Below are positions 37,001 to 47,949 of a DNA stretch of 64,000 bases, in pieces; the first letter of the stretch is position 1, and every line of letters begins with the position of its first letter. The notes under the pieces were generated by a model. That model saw only the letters and a program-made list of their open reading frames with translations, was not told the origin of the DNA and made no database searches. A program made the position numbers and the translations under genes. This DNA comes from Tetracentron sinense (taxonomy: Eukaryota > Streptophyta > Magnoliopsida > Trochodendrales > Trochodendraceae): NCBI GenBank assembly GCA_015143295.1, contig CM026562.1:8708041-8772040 (forward strand). Direction: 5' to 3'.

Positions 37001-40000
37001 TGACACTAATATTTTGCAAACTAGCAAAACTTAGTAGATAGATATTCTCTTCATTATATGTGTATTTCTCAACATACTTCTATAATTAGGAGTAATTTTT
37101 GGGGGGACTTGGAATATCTTTTGAAACAGATCTCTCCTTATTTAAAATCTTATGATATATAATATTTTATGTTTAATAGTATAGAAAATAAAAATAATAA
37201 AACAAATAACAAGTAAAAAGTAGATGTACATATCGAAAATTGACCAAAAAAAAAAAAAAGTGAAAAAAGATTGTTCATGGAGAATTTTTATGTGGAAAAG
37301 CTTGTGCTTTACAAATAGAAATAAAGTATGTGGAAAATAATTATGAAATATGATAAGAATATTTTTTTTAAATGAGAAGAAGAATATCATTATTACGAGG
37401 ACAAACACCTTTTTAGAAAAAATAATAGTATTTGACAAAGACAATTTTGGAATATAAATTATTGTGTCAAAAATGTCTCAAATCTCTTTTATTATAAGTA
37501 TAGATATATGATGGATTTTTCAAATAAGAGCCCCCCCTATTTACAAATTACAAATTTATGCCTCCTTTTAAAATATTCACTATTCAGCACTGTTTTTGTA
37601 ATGTTTTTAACTTTAAAGGTTCCTTTATCTCAACAAACCAAATAAAAATTATTTTCAAAAGACTTGGGTACCTTTTAGGGGTAAATTGATAATTTATCAT
37701 AAGGGGCATTTTAAATATTTAATAAACAATAGGGGTATTTATGTAATTGTATAATGATTTTTAGGGATGCTGCTGGAACTCTCTGGTAGGTCGCAAGAAG
37801 TCCTGTATGCGCTACAGGTGAGCAAAATTGGGTGCTAACACTAATTATTAATTATATGTAGGGGGCTCACGTTTCCAGATTTTGTGGAATTGCCCTGTCT
37901 AACACTCATATCTGTGTTGGAACTTGGAACATAACACCCATGTCCACATCCACAGATCACAGCCGTCACATAAATTGTGGAAACAAAGATATGTCTGTGC
38001 ATGTGTGAACAAACAAATGAATAATGAACAATATTTACATTCCAAAGTCAATCCATTTCAACACTGCTGAACTTCAAACTTTAGTAATTGAATCTATTAA
38101 CAGAAAAAATATTTTTAAAAAAAAACTAAATGGACATAGTGAGAGATCTTACCTCACTGAAAGGTTCATTGATATCGTCTCGTTCAACACTACTCTCCTG
38201 AAACAATCAGAATGTCGTCACCATATTAATACTAGTCATCCAATTTATTGATGATGATGAAAGACGGGAAGAGATTACCAAAGGGATAAAAAGACAGAAG
38301 TGATCAAACATCTTTTAACAATAGGATAACTGTCATCATATTTGCTATATAAAAGAATCCTTCAAACCATCAAAGTTGCTTCACTCACATAATTTGGAAA
38401 GATGACCGTATCCACATTCCCAGGAACATCCAATAGCAACTGCCTCAAAGAGTACTCCCGAGAACCTGCTGGATGCAGTAACTCATCGGTGTCGAGATGG
38501 ATGATCCAATCCACACCAGCATCCTAACATTTAAGAAAAAATCCTTTAATCCAATTTAAGATCAACATTATGTGATAGATGAGTATATAATCATTCTCAC
38601 CCTTGCCATGACAATAGCCATCTCCATATTGAGAGATTGCTTCACAAATAGCTCATAATTGCATGGTTTGTAGAAGAAGCTCGAAAGCCAAGTCTCGTTC
38701 CAGATCCGGCTAAAGATCCCAAAAGGAAAGTATATAAAAATTAAAGCACATATCAGCAAATTCTAAAGAGTTCAAAATAACAAATATGCTAAAGTGTGAC
38801 ATGTTGTTTCAGGTTTGTGCCAAATAGACAGTAAGTTTGTTGACTAAATTGTCCAGAGTTCCTATAACATAAACATAAAATGATATAAGCAAAAGGAAAG
38901 AAAGAGAATGCAGGATGAAAAAGCAACAAGGGAAAGAGCCAAATTCTGGGACAAGTCAAGGTGGCTAGCAAGGCCACGACATAAAAGGGACCAAACAAAT
39001 TGTCTCCATTATTAGTCAAGCCATCCACGACTTCACTGACCTCTCTCTCTATATTTTTAAAAAAATAAACATAAATTAAAGTTAGGGAGGAAGGAAAGAT
39101 CAAAATCTCATCCAGAGGCTGAGTGTCAAGACCAGGGACTCCTTCCCCATTGCAGCCCCACTACTTTATTTCATGACTCGTGATCTCAGCACAGTGGGCT
39201 TTTTAATTTCTAGCCTGCAGTGATTCAGAGTGGCTTGTTCCCTAAGGACTGAAGAAATTGTTTATAGGATCCATAGCACTCTTCTGCTTTGAATCTCTCA
39301 ATTTTGTGGGTAACCCAATTTTTCATTTCACCAACAACATCATTTGAATTCGTAATCCTATTGAAAAAAGGCTCTCTAGCTATTCAGAGTGGCTTGGTCC
39401 CCTTGAGGAATGAGAATTTGTTAATAGAATCCATGGTGCTCTTCTGCTTTAAATCTCCCCCAAATTTTGTGGGTAAACCAATTGTTTAATTACATTACAA
39501 CATCATTTGAATTAGTAATCCTTCTGAAGAAAGTCTGTCAGGAGTAGACACCGTCACACCTATATAGAATTCCACCTTTGCATCTACAAATCCTTTTATC
39601 ACTATTCTACAAAGTTATTACTATTGGCATAATGAACTTACCTTTTAGCTTGTTGCTCCTCTAGCTCTCTTGTTCTGTATATTACTTTCACTCCCTGTGA
39701 CAGGAAAAAATAAACATAGAAATCTGGAACATCAAAACTCAAAGGCCAAAGCTAATCAAAGTGATAAAACTGCGTACAACAAAGTCTTGTCTACAGCAAA
39801 GAGGGGGGGGGGCAGATGAAACAAACTCACCGGAATGGATTCAAGGATTTTTGATACATTATAAGATGCAGCATTGCCTTCCACGAAGAGGAAAAAGGTT
39901 GTAACTCCAATAACCTTGTGATAAAAGATCCATGGTAGGATCTGCTCTAAGCCAGCCGAAGTGCTCGTCGTAATACATATCTGCATATTTAGCAGGAAAA

Positions 40001-41684
40001 TTGCATGACAATGTCATGCATTGATTCAATCATTCGATAGTAACACAAGTCATTCACATATGCCACATATACTGCTCTACGCTTTGCACTGGACATAAGA
40101 AATCCTGACCACGTTCCAAAGACCATTAGTATGTGAGAAAAAAAAGAACAAGCCAAAACTTAATTCCCAAAGTCGCATTTATCATTAAAAAGGGGAAATA
40201 AAAGTTAGGAATAAGTCGTATTCAACACGACACGTGGAAATGGAAGAATTCTACTGTTTTAATTATAATAATAATAAGTCATCTTGCATTTTGCAGCAAC
40301 AACTAAATAAGAATTCCAATTTACGACTACAAAACTATAAAGTGTAGCCCAATTTACAGACCTATCAACCGCAATACATACATCCCAAAACCAACATCAA
40401 CAGGGTACAATATGACAAGAAACTAATGAAATAAATGAAGTCTATAAGTCAACTATCAGTTTTAATAAAATACACCACCAACAAGGTAAAATCATGAAAA
40501 ATAATGAACAACTAAAAGGAAATTAAACTAAAATATGAATTGCTTTAAGAACAAAAACGTTAATACATCATGAAACATTTTAAGTCGGAAATTAGTTCGA
40601 AGTGAAATCAGTATCTCTGACCACTGCATAGTAAAACATAACAGCAAATCCCAAACCCATCCACTTCAACCCAGAGAAGAGCTTTCACCTTGGAACAAAA
40701 ACCAATAAACCCAACAGTGTCAAATCTATAATAGATTGAGAGGGAGAGAGAGAGAGAGATACTTAGTCATCTATTGTTCATACTGTAGGAGCTGTTTTGA
40801 AAAATTACCAGAGCCCAACCCTCACTTCTAACCATCTACATTTTCCCAATATAAGTTATAAACTCAATTATAAGATAAAAAGAAACTAAAAGCATTAATC
40901 AAGTGAAGAGAGAGAGAAAGAGAGAGAATTCTAGTACATGACCAAGCATTTCTAGAGAGAACCCAAATCCCAAAATCCACATACAGAATCCACCTCAAAT
41001 TTTCGAAATAGATCGACCAAGTAAATATACGTACACAAAAGAGAAAATAATAGTTAGAACTATATGGAAGACATAATTTTCAAAAATCGTCTATCCATCT
41101 TCTAATCAAACGACTTTCAATGAATCCAAAATTACATATAAAATAAGGAGCAAATAAAACTTAAAAAAATGGATTACAAGACAAGATAAGCTCTAAAACC
41201 CATCATAAAACGTTTCTGAACATTACCATGATCTCCAAATCCAATCTTACCCAACATATGTCAATCTCAAACAAACCCCATTAAAAAAAACAGATCAATA
41301 ACCAAAACCCATCAACCAAATCCAGTCAGAATTCAGGTAGGATCTGACCTGGGGTCTGAGGCCGGAATCGTAATTGAACTTCCAATCATGAAAATAAGGA
41401 AACGAAGGCGAAGAGCTCCGACCTAGAAGTTCAACGCAATCGGAAGACGAAATTGACGAGGAATGAGAGAGAATTGCAGGAGGAGAGCTTCCCATTCCAG
41501 GAAATTCGTGGTTATCTGGTGACCAACGCGTAGTTGGATCTCTGAGACCGCCTCGCCATTGAAGAGTGAAAGCGAATGCAGCTAGGGTTAGAGGGATGAT
41601 TGTGAGTAGAAGGAGAATCCTGGAGGAGAAGCTCTGGTGAGACGAAGTGGGAGAAGGCCTGAGAGAAGTGGACAGACCAGCCAT
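16078..41684 (-). CDS. KOB1 (ELD1/ABI8 orthologue): Glycosyltransferase-like protein KOBITO 1
   Basis: Eleven minus-strand coding exons: 41684-41349, 39980-39831, 39694-39642, 38709-38601, 38523-38389, 38197-38153, 33704-33517, 32412-32271, 16977-16931, 16673-16586 and 16356-16078. They total 1572 nt (523 aa), all joining in frame at GT-AG sites. It is a type II membrane protein: short basic N-terminus, membrane segment about residues 22-42 ([20 protein letters not shown]), then a lumenal catalytic-like domain. Conserved blocks include [32 protein letters not shown], the DxD-like HLDTDEL (residues 225-231), [35 protein letters not shown] and [15 protein letters not shown]. Known role: KOBITO1/ELD1/ABI8 of Arabidopsis is needed for cellulose deposition and cell elongation, affects ABA and sugar responses, and limits plasmodesmal traffic; its donor and acceptor are not settled. 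Length matches the Arabidopsis protein (about 530 aa). The gene is inflated to 25.6 kb, mainly by introns 6 (4.4 kb) and 8 (15.3 kb). No disabling change was seen. Confidence 0.95.
17400..17590 (+). mobile_element. LINE fragment (C-terminal zf-RVT-like region)
   Basis: Around 17475-17560 one frame reads [20 protein letters not shown] and then PDTP, matching the pattern W-[RK]-[IV]-x-[NK]-G/N-x-S-[IV]-x-[IV]-W-x-D-x-W/R-x-P found near the end of plant LINE ORF2 proteins. It is short and isolated, and the boundaries are approximate. Confidence 0.6.
20727..23418 (-). pseudogene. hAT transposase pseudogene (BED finger, DUF659, C-terminal dimerisation domain)
   Basis: In order on the minus strand: a BED zinc finger at 23418-23137 (C40, C43, H58 and a further C or H near 67-69, with [20 protein letters not shown]), an Arg/Glu/Asp-rich linker, the DUF659/catalytic region at 22861-22139 (first catalytic Asp in CDGWT, second in VVTDNQ, CxxH in TPCAAHC), a helical part at 22038-21850 (SDRWHEY), and the dimerisation domain at about 21240-21111 ([20 protein letters not shown]) with an acidic tail to 20727. 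In-frame TGA codons at 22071-22069 and 21113-21111, plus a frame change near 23.14 kb, disable it. Introns may explain some gaps. The acidic, His/Asp-like simple-sequence segment near 20635-20705 lies beyond the C-terminus. Confidence 0.88.
24400..25385. repeat. Tandem array, about 5 units of roughly 180 bp, inside the hAT element
   Basis: CTAAGGGTTAGTGAATCTTA followed by AACACAATTAATAGGAG-type sequence recurs at about 24550, 24689, 24868, 25048 and 25245 (spacings 139, 179, 180 and 197). Each unit carries AGAGTTAAAAATTCTTAACC and ends in a variable (TA)n run. An inverted partial unit lies at 24406-24460. A further inverted unit lies outside the element at 46462-46535. Non-coding. Confidence 0.85.
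27053..27244 (+). repeat. 3' LTR of the Copia fossil (192 bp)
   Basis: It starts TGTTGATATATGTAAT directly after the polypurine tract and ends CCATTCTCCAACA. It holds a TATA-like TTTATATAAG near 27113 and AAACCCTAAACCCTAAA near its end, a chance telomere-like stretch common in LTR leaders. It is unusually short for an LTR but matches the size and style of the other Copia LTR at 30231-30412. Confidence 0.88.
27245..30412 (-). mobile_element. Second Copia-type LTR retrotransposon fossil (minus strand, incomplete)
   Basis: On the minus strand from the right: a short LTR (30412-30231), a primer-binding site TTGGAATCAGAGC close to the initiator-Met tRNA type, a decayed gag region (about 30170-28500), GAG-pre-integrase ([15 protein letters not shown] near 28.0 kb) and integrase (27803-27210, with [15 protein letters not shown]). 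It ends exactly where the 3' LTR of the + Copia copy ends, so the two probably once were nested. Incomplete and broken in several places. Confidence 0.88.
30231..30412 (-). repeat. 5' LTR of the minus-strand Copia fossil
   Basis: On the minus strand it starts TGTTGAGATATGATCC and runs into the primer-binding site at about 30230-30218. Size (about 180 bp) and start resemble the LTR at 27053-27244, so the two copies are probably the same or sister families. The inner edge is uncertain by a few bases. Confidence 0.8.
30413..32270. other. Unassigned intronic DNA of KOB1 intron 8
   Basis: AT-rich, with no coding potential. It includes a segment near 31255-31305 (GCAAAATTGGGTGCTTACA) that recurs in similar form at 37780-37850, perhaps the edge of an LTR-like repeat. 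The 31511-31815 segment is copied at 33057-33357. Confidence 0.55.
31511..31815. repeat. 305 bp segment duplicated at 33057-33357 (copy 1)
   Basis: It begins CTCATTCTACAAAAAA and ends near TAGTGAACATCC. The sequence, at a glance about 95% identical, recurs in direct orientation inside the TIR element at 32651-33417. KOB1 exon 8 (32412-32271) lies between the two copies. Confidence 0.9.
32651..33417. mobile_element. Non-autonomous TIR element with captured intron segment (767 bp)
   Basis: The ends are CAGGGGCAGAGCCAGG and AGGGGTGGAGCCAGG in inverted orientation, flanked by ACATGTGTA (32642-32650) and ACATGTATA (33418-33426). A 9 bp duplication would suit a Mutator-like element and an 8 bp one a hAT element; I cannot decide. 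No transposase. Its right half (33057-33357) is a copy of host intron DNA from 31511-31815. It sits in KOB1 intron 7, which is otherwise short. Confidence 0.82.
33956..34367. mobile_element. hAT-like MITE (412 bp), CGAGT-rich, in KOB1 intron 6
   Basis: The flanks are GCCAACTA (33948-33955) and GCCAACTC (34368-34375), an 8 bp target duplication with one difference. The ends share a TNTTAAAAC core (AGTATTAAAACTCGG and ATGTTTTAAAACCCA). The interior is rich in CGAGTCGAGT and ACTCGGC motifs on both strands, as in the 410 bp element at 6607-7016. Non-coding. Confidence 0.82.
34388..34758. mobile_element. Candidate MITE with TTGTTTGGAT ends
   Basis: The left end GCTTGTTTGGATCAACTTCT and, on the other strand, the right end GTTGTGTTTGGATAGACTTC form imperfect inverted repeats. 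ACTTCT/AGAAGT motifs recur inside. The target duplication is unclear, so the family is unassigned. Confidence 0.5.
35150..36230. other. Segment with distinct, GC-richer composition in KOB1 intron 6
   Basis: It has fewer A/T runs and a more balanced base composition than its surroundings, with repeated AAGCGAGCTTCC, GAAGCGAG and GAAACAAGCTTC motifs near 36035-36145. It reminds me of plant mitochondrial intergenic DNA and could be an organelle insertion, but no organelle gene is visible. No transposon ends were found. Confidence 0.35.
36231..38152. other. Remaining AT-rich part of KOB1 intron 6
   Basis: Long A/T runs and purine tracts (near 36590-36785). No coding exon beyond those assigned to KOB1. 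37780-37850 resembles 31255-31305. Confidence 0.6.
39222..39545. repeat. Tandem duplication of about 160 bp in KOB1 intron 3
   Basis: TTCAGAGTGGCTTG, CTCTTCTGCTTT, ATTTTGTGGGTAA and CAACATCATTTGAATT occur in the same order in two copies (about 39222-39378 and 39379-39545), roughly 85% alike. Non-coding. Confidence 0.85.
39981..41348 (-). other. Intron 1 of KOB1
   Basis: The donor is CCCCAG|GTCAGA (weak after position +2) and the acceptor ATGCAG|ATATG. AT-rich, with (GA)n runs at about 40738-40760 and 40905-40930. No inserted element was recognised. Confidence 0.8.
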
Positions 41685-41927
41685 GGAAGATCAGATCAGA
41701 TCAGGGAGAAAGATTGTTCATTAGTTGGTTATGGGGACTGGGGTGGTGTTGTTTTTCCTTTCTCAACGGAAGTTAGAAATTGTAAGGTTGAAAACTTGAA
41801 ACTGAAGATAGGTGGGAATAAAAAAGTCAGAAATGTTCTTCTGTTTGTTGTTGTTGTTGTTATGTCCTGTTCTTTACCTGTTTGGTGGGCTGTCAATTCG
41901 GCCCTTTTGTGGCCCGTAAAAACCAGG
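41685..41927 (-). promoter_or_regulatory. KOB1 5' leader and proximal promoter
   Basis: It lies immediately upstream of the KOB1 ATG. The first bases are a GATCA tandem (GATCAGATCAGATCA, 41692-41706). No clear TATA box was seen on the minus strand in this short stretch. The MITE at 41936-42194 sits at its distal edge. Confidence 0.45.
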
Positions 41928-41935
41928 GTTTTTTC

Positions 41936-42194
41936 CAGTGTTTTCAGAACTGGACCGGGCCTCAAACCAGCAGAGTGGCCGGTTCCGGTTCGACCTTGCC
42001 CTTTATTATAAAATAATCATTTTTTTCCTTTCTCGGTCGGTTTTTATCGTTTCCCGGTTGAACAAGTTGGGTCTAGCCGGTTCTATCGATTTTGAAAGCA
42101 TTTTGGTTTTGGGGGGTTTTAAGAACTGGCGATCTGGCTGGTTCCTAGTTTTACAGGTTCAACCAGGTGGTCCGGTCCGGTTTTAATAACACTA
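41936..42194. mobile_element. hAT-like MITE (259 bp) upstream of KOB1
   Basis: It has a perfect 8 bp target duplication GTTTTTTC (41928-41935 and 42195-42202). The ends are CAGTGTTTTCAGAACTGG and TAGTGTTATTAAAACCGG in inverted orientation. The interior is rich in CCGGTTC and GGTTCAACC motifs. Non-coding. The near end is about 250 bp upstream of the KOB1 start codon. Confidence 0.92.
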
Positions 42195-42202
42195 GTTTTT
42201 TC

Positions 42203-43517
42203 GTCTATAATATCAAAGGGCCAAATTATGGGTTAATTACATATTCAAACTAGTGTTATTCAACAATGGATATATATATATATATATATATATGGGGAAT
42301 GCTAGCCCTACTCAGTCAAACCTTAGAAAGTACTTTAACCTTACACAAAGGATAGGTGGCTGGTGGATATTGAGAGTAGGAGTTGATGAGAGTAGGGATA
42401 TATATATATATATATATATACTAGTAAAAATGTACTTTCGTAAAATATATCAACTAATTTTATCCTATGAATATAAATTTTACTTTAAATAAATAATAAA
42501 ATTATTTAAAATGCTCAATTACAATTAGTATAATAATTTATTGTTCTAATTAATTCATAAAATTTTATTTTATGTATATAATCAAGTTATTTATAAACAT
42601 TCATTTACGTAATAAGTAATTTTAAATTAGTAATTTAATGTTTTGACTAATTAATTTCCTCACTAATGATTATTTTTTGAAGAAAAATATTTTCATAATT
42701 ATTAAAATATTACATTGGTAAATAAAAATTTACTTGAAATAGTTGCTTGAGGTTTAAATATTTATTTTTTAGTTTATTAGAATTAATGTTATTCTTAGTT
42801 AGAATTCATAAAATTTTAATGAGCATTGTATATTAATAGTAGGTCTCATCCAAAGAGCATGATTAAATAAAAAAAGATAAATTGCTAATGCTAAAAGATT
42901 TTAATTGATCATAAATTCATAAAATTAATAGATATTATAGTCCTAGTTAAATGGTCCTAGTTAATTAATTGAGTAAATGTGGTATAGTAACTACTTAGTT
43001 CTATACCAAAAAAAAACTAGTTAGTTAAATAACTAAAATTCTATTCAAACTATACTTGTAATTATAATTCTAATATAATTTCATTGAAATTATAAAAAAA
43101 AAAATTATAGAATAAAGTAAGGTGAAGGGTAATTACGTCCACATAAAATGTGGTATACTCCTTGTAATTTTATTAGTAAAATACTTTTATTAGTAAGAAA
43201 AAATATGATCTAGTAAAAATGATGCACGTAAATTATTAGTTATTTTAACTATTTAATGATTTAATTAACATAATTAAAACTATCAGATTCAAACTTAAAA
43301 TACAGACTATCAAGTCCAAACCCATTACTCCTCTTATCCCATAGACTATCAAGTCCAAACCCATTACTCCTCTTATCTCTTATCTCAACACCATTGTATT
43401 GATAACATAGCTCCTCAAAATTGAAACAAAAATATATCATAAATTACCAATATTTATACAAGTCAATTTCATTACTTAATTTACTTCTGATATCACTAAA
43501 CTCTGTTAATTCACGAT
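42203..43517. other. AT-rich intergenic DNA with (AT)n microsatellites
   Basis: Two (TA)n runs of about 24-28 bp at 42270-42295 and 42398-42420 flank a 100 bp piece. 43291-43375 contains a 40 bp exact tandem repeat (ACTATCAAGTCCAAACCCAT twice). No coding potential. Confidence 0.7.
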
Positions 43518-44905
43518 AATTTTACTTGAAACAAAAATGATTATTATATACTAAATTACCAACACAACCATTTTTCTGTTGAATCCAAACCAACCCATTT
43601 CATTATAAACCATTTACATCAAATCCAACAAACCAAACCCAATTCTTGGAATATTCAGAACCTTGTTGTCTAATGATAATTTACAAGACACTGAAAAATC
43701 AAAAGTGTTCGGTTAAACTGTAGGTATTCCCACATCGGTTGGGTACTAGACTTCACAAGAGTGCATAAGCTAGGGTCCAATAGCTCTCCATTGGTCACGA
43801 CCTTTTGGAATGATTGAGCGGGTTTACCCTTATGGCACCTTAGTGGTAACCTTAGGTCTAACTGTGTGTGTGTGTTTAGGTGTTACTTTAACTCCTTAAC
43901 CAAAAAAAATTATAGGTATTTAGATGCTCTACCAAAAAAAAAAACAACCCTTTTATCAATCAAAAGGAGTGTACATGAACTCCTTGGAAAATCTGGCCAA
44001 TCTCATTGTGCCCATAAAATCTTTGATGCAATGGTCGAAAAATGATGTAAACCCATCAAACAAATGTGAACTCACACAAATGTGAACTGTCAATTGTACG
44101 CGCAAACTTGCTTGCAACTTATTGTCATAGCATTTTTATCGACAAAGCACCATGCACGAGCTTCAGCTCCATTGGATCAAACCAACATTGCAACTCGATC
44201 TCTTCCAACACAACCACCTCCACTATGAGGTCATGGTTCATGCTATTACTTCTACTACTAAATGAGAGACTTATAAATGGTAAATCTTAACCAGTTACGA
44301 TAAATAAGGATTTTCTAATAGAGTCCCTTCAACTCTCTCTCTATTGATAGAGAGTTTTTATCAATAAGAACATCAAAAAAGATTTAGTACAACAAAATAA
44401 AATTATTATAAAGTCTAACGTTGAAAGAAGTTCCACTCACCTAAGTGGCAAAACTCTTCCACTTAAGAATGTAGAGTCCTTCAAATTATCTATTAATAGT
44501 GAGTCCCTATCAAGATTTTTTTTAAAAAAGTCTTTATCAATAACTACTTAGTTAAATAACTAAAATTTTAATCAAACTATACTTTTAATTATAATTTAAT
44601 TAGAATTTATAGTTTTTTATAAAATAAAGTAAGCTGAAGAGTAATTACGTCCACAAAATTTTTGGTATACTCCTTGCACTTTTATTAGTAGAATGCTACA
44701 TATATATATAGACAAAATATATATTCAGGCCGTCATGTCAAAATATGGTCAAATAAAGATTTTCCTTCACATTCTGTTAATGGGTTAAGAGCTTAAGTTA
44801 TTATATTATATGTGTTATGGCATATACAATGGAGGGTCGAGCTCGGCGAGGCGGAGTACTGCTTGCTAAGCTCGGCTCTCAAGTAAGAGGGGCTTTCAAA
44901 ATTAG
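43518..44905. repeat. 1.38 kb direct repeat, copy 1
   Basis: It matches 48259-49635 along its length, about 94% in a sampled stretch, with many differences being C to T or G to A. It contains TCCCACATCGGTTGGGTACT and a (TG)n run. It lacks TG/CA ends at the edges of homology and has no primer-binding site beside it, so it does not look like an LTR pair. Confidence 0.88.
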
Positions 44906-46559
44906 GCCTAGCTCGGCCCTAGGACCTTTATTAAGGGAAAAGGTACTCCTCTATTTACAGGCTTTAAAGGGATGAGTCGGGCTCCCTCAAGGGCTAGATT
45001 GACAGTCCTACTCTGGGGGACCAATTCTCTATTCTTGGGAATAGAAACCAAAGAATGGTGTTTGGCTGGCGTAAAATCTAGAAAATTTCCAAAAAAAATT
45101 CTCATTTTGGAGCAAGAATTGAGGAGTAAAAAAATTTCACTTTTCAAAACTGTTTCTTGAAAAAGAATAACAATATAGGCTCAATCTCACATGAGACATT
45201 ATACCATTTACACTCTATTTGGTTGCCAAGAAAGTTATAAAAATAAGATTTCTGTTTTAATTAAATTTTAATAAATTTAGTTTTATAATGTAAATTAAAA
45301 ATTAAATTTATTTGTTCCACTTAAACGTGATTGTGTTATTTTTGTTCTTTAGAACAAATTCTAGTTGATTGTTGCCAAATGGGTTTTCAGCACATAATTA
45401 ATCTTCCGAATATATTCTCAATAAGAACATTTATTCTAAAAAGCAGGAAAATCCCAGAATGTCAAATGGGCACTATGTCTCATGAGTAGGAAAATATGCT
45501 TCATGTATGCTAATGTTAAGGAAACATGAGTATTTTCTGACTAGCGTGATTAGTGCTATCAAGTAGAGGTGGTTATCAAAAAAGTTGCTTGTGAACAGCT
45601 CGAGCGCGTTCATTTATTTAGTAAGCAAGCAAAGCTCAAGCTTGATTTTTGAGCTCGTTTAGTTAACAAGCCAAGCTTGAACACACCCCTAGAAGCTTAG
45701 CCCGATTATATACAAACCAACTAAAATATCTAAATATACTTATTTCATTTAAATTCTAAAATTAAGTATATTTATTATATGTTAGTAAAGATTAATAAGA
45801 TATAATGTATTTTACATAATAAGAATATCTTTTCTACAATTATGATATTTTCTTAAAATTTTAAATAACACTGCAATTTTCTTTTACTTATATGAGGATA
45901 ATAAAGTAAAATTTATACCTAATAACTATATATATATCTAATGAATCGAGTTGCAAACTGCTTGAGCTCGGTTAAAGCTTGTAAGTTAAAGCTTGAGCTC
46001 CTTTATTTAATAAACAAGCCAACCTCAAGCTTGATTTTCAAGTCCAGCTACTCGGCTTGGAAAGCCTACAAAGATAATTAGGCTGCAAAGATAATTACGC
46101 TGTCCAAGATAACGATATTGCAACTTATGTGTTTTAGCTATGCGTCATTATTTTTCCCTTTTGTTGCTATTTTGGGGGATCTAGAGTTATAATAAAATGT
46201 TCTTATTCCTTAAAGAATGTTGTGGGCATATGGATTGCATGTGTTAAAAAAAAAAAAATTGATGGGTCTTGCCTAAGGTTTACATGACCAAAATCATTTA
46301 AAAAAAAAAAAAAAACATTTGTTTACTTTGTATCTTTGGATGGTCAAATTTGTTAATAGAAGTTTGTTGAAAAATTTGTAAATTGATGGCTAAAATCCGT
46401 CGATCAAAGTCAATCACGATTGAACTCGAGGAGAGTTCAATTGCACCACTGGTTGTCCTTTTTAGCCCCTATATTAATTGTGGTTAAGATTCACTAACCC
46501 TTAGGGTTCAACAATCTAACCTTGGGTTTTAGAAAAAAGATTATATAATTTTTTTCTTC
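44906..46559. other. Intergenic DNA with a possible TIR element and an inverted array unit
   Basis: 45564-46073 starts TAGAGGTGGTTATCAA, is rich in GCTCAAGCTTG motifs and ends GCCTAC, recalling the MITE at 13570-13936, but no target duplication is clear. 46462-46535 is an inverted copy of the tandem unit found in the hAT element at 24400-25385. No genes. Confidence 0.5.
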
Positions 46560-47949
46560 TTGGATGAATTATATTTGCCTAATTCATTGGTTTGGTTTGG
46601 TTGCGGGTTTATGAAAAAATCTGGTGAATCTCAAATTTATGTTTGAGTCAAGAACTCACACACCCAAGTGGGGTGGCTAAGTTTCTTAAAAGTCTATCTA
46701 CCATTTTTTAGATTAACAATTAAATTATTAACTAAGGGAGGATGATAATCAATTACGAAAAAAGAAAATAATCAAACCACAGCACAAGGTATTTTTACGT
46801 GGAAACCTTTCCGTGAAAAACCACGGGACCTAGTCCAGCAAAGAGATATCACTAAGACATAGAAAAAAATACTTACAAGACTTGAATTGTACTCAATCAG
46901 ACTCGACACTACGATCCTCAGTACTCAATCCTCCACACCCCCGAAAGCAATCATGATCTCGCAAGCCTCGCAATCTATCGCAGTAGCTTGTTCTTCTTTT
47001 TGTGTCTCCACATCTACGATCTTCAAAGATCGATCTCAGTTAATGATGGCTCCGCATTCCTCCAACCAAATAACCACGATCCTCCTCGGATCGATCTCCT
47101 TTGCAAAGTCTCCGGTTCACACTAGCCAACTTGTTCTTAACAAGAACGGAGTGATGGTTGTTTAAAACAAACCCTAGTTGTATTCCCAACAATGGAATAA
47201 CAAGCAAGAATGATCAACAAAGTTTTGCAAACTCTAGGGTGGAAGAGGAGAGGAGAATGAGTTTGGAAAACCCTAAATTTCCTTTAAAAACTCTCTCTAA
47301 ACCCTCTAAACTCCTTGGGTTTGAATGGGGATCGATCGACCCCTCAAACCCCCTTTATATAAGGTCACTAGAAGAGTTCTAAGCAAGGTAGGAGTCCAAT
47401 TTCACAAGGACCGGTAGACCCATCATGGTGACCAGTCGACCCCTCATAATCACACTCTCTGAAAAAAAATGCCTAACAAAAATATTGCACAAAGGGGAGA
47501 TGACCGGTCTCCCCCTCAACTCTTTTTTAAGACCGGTCAACCGGAGAACCCAGAATTAGCCAAAACTTTCATGAAAGTAGTAGATATTTTTGACGGTTTC
47601 AAGTTTCATATATTATGGACCCAAATCAGAGCAACGGTCAATGACTTATGCCTCAAACTCCGAACATGGGTTATTTTGCATTTCAAACACCTTGTATGTC
47701 ACTCAAGACTTGTATCTAGCCACCTAGGGTTTATAGAACATTATCTAATTCAATTTCACCTAGGGTATAAGGTATCTAGGTCACTTACCATCCTATAGTG
47801 AGATGAAAGCGATGCTTTGAATATCATCAATTGAACTTCTTCAGTCTTCATCATCACGGACTTAGATGCTTGTAGGCAATGACACAAGATACTACTAGAC
47901 ACTTTGTTTTAACACCGGAATATGTCAATACCAAAAGTATGGACTTACA
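46560..47949 (-). repeat. Copia-type (Sirevirus-like) 3' LTR, minus strand
   Basis: On the minus strand a polypurine tract AAAGAGGGAGATTG (47963-47950) is followed by TGTAAGTCCATAC, the LTR start. Inside, ACGTGGAAACCTTTCCGTG and AAAACCACGGGACC (46797-46832) are typical of this LTR class. Five CCGGT/TCGAC palindrome-like motifs lie at about 47328-47545. The inner edge near 46560 is approximate. About 300 bp of its internal tail remains at 47950-48258. No coding part is left. Confidence 0.72.
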
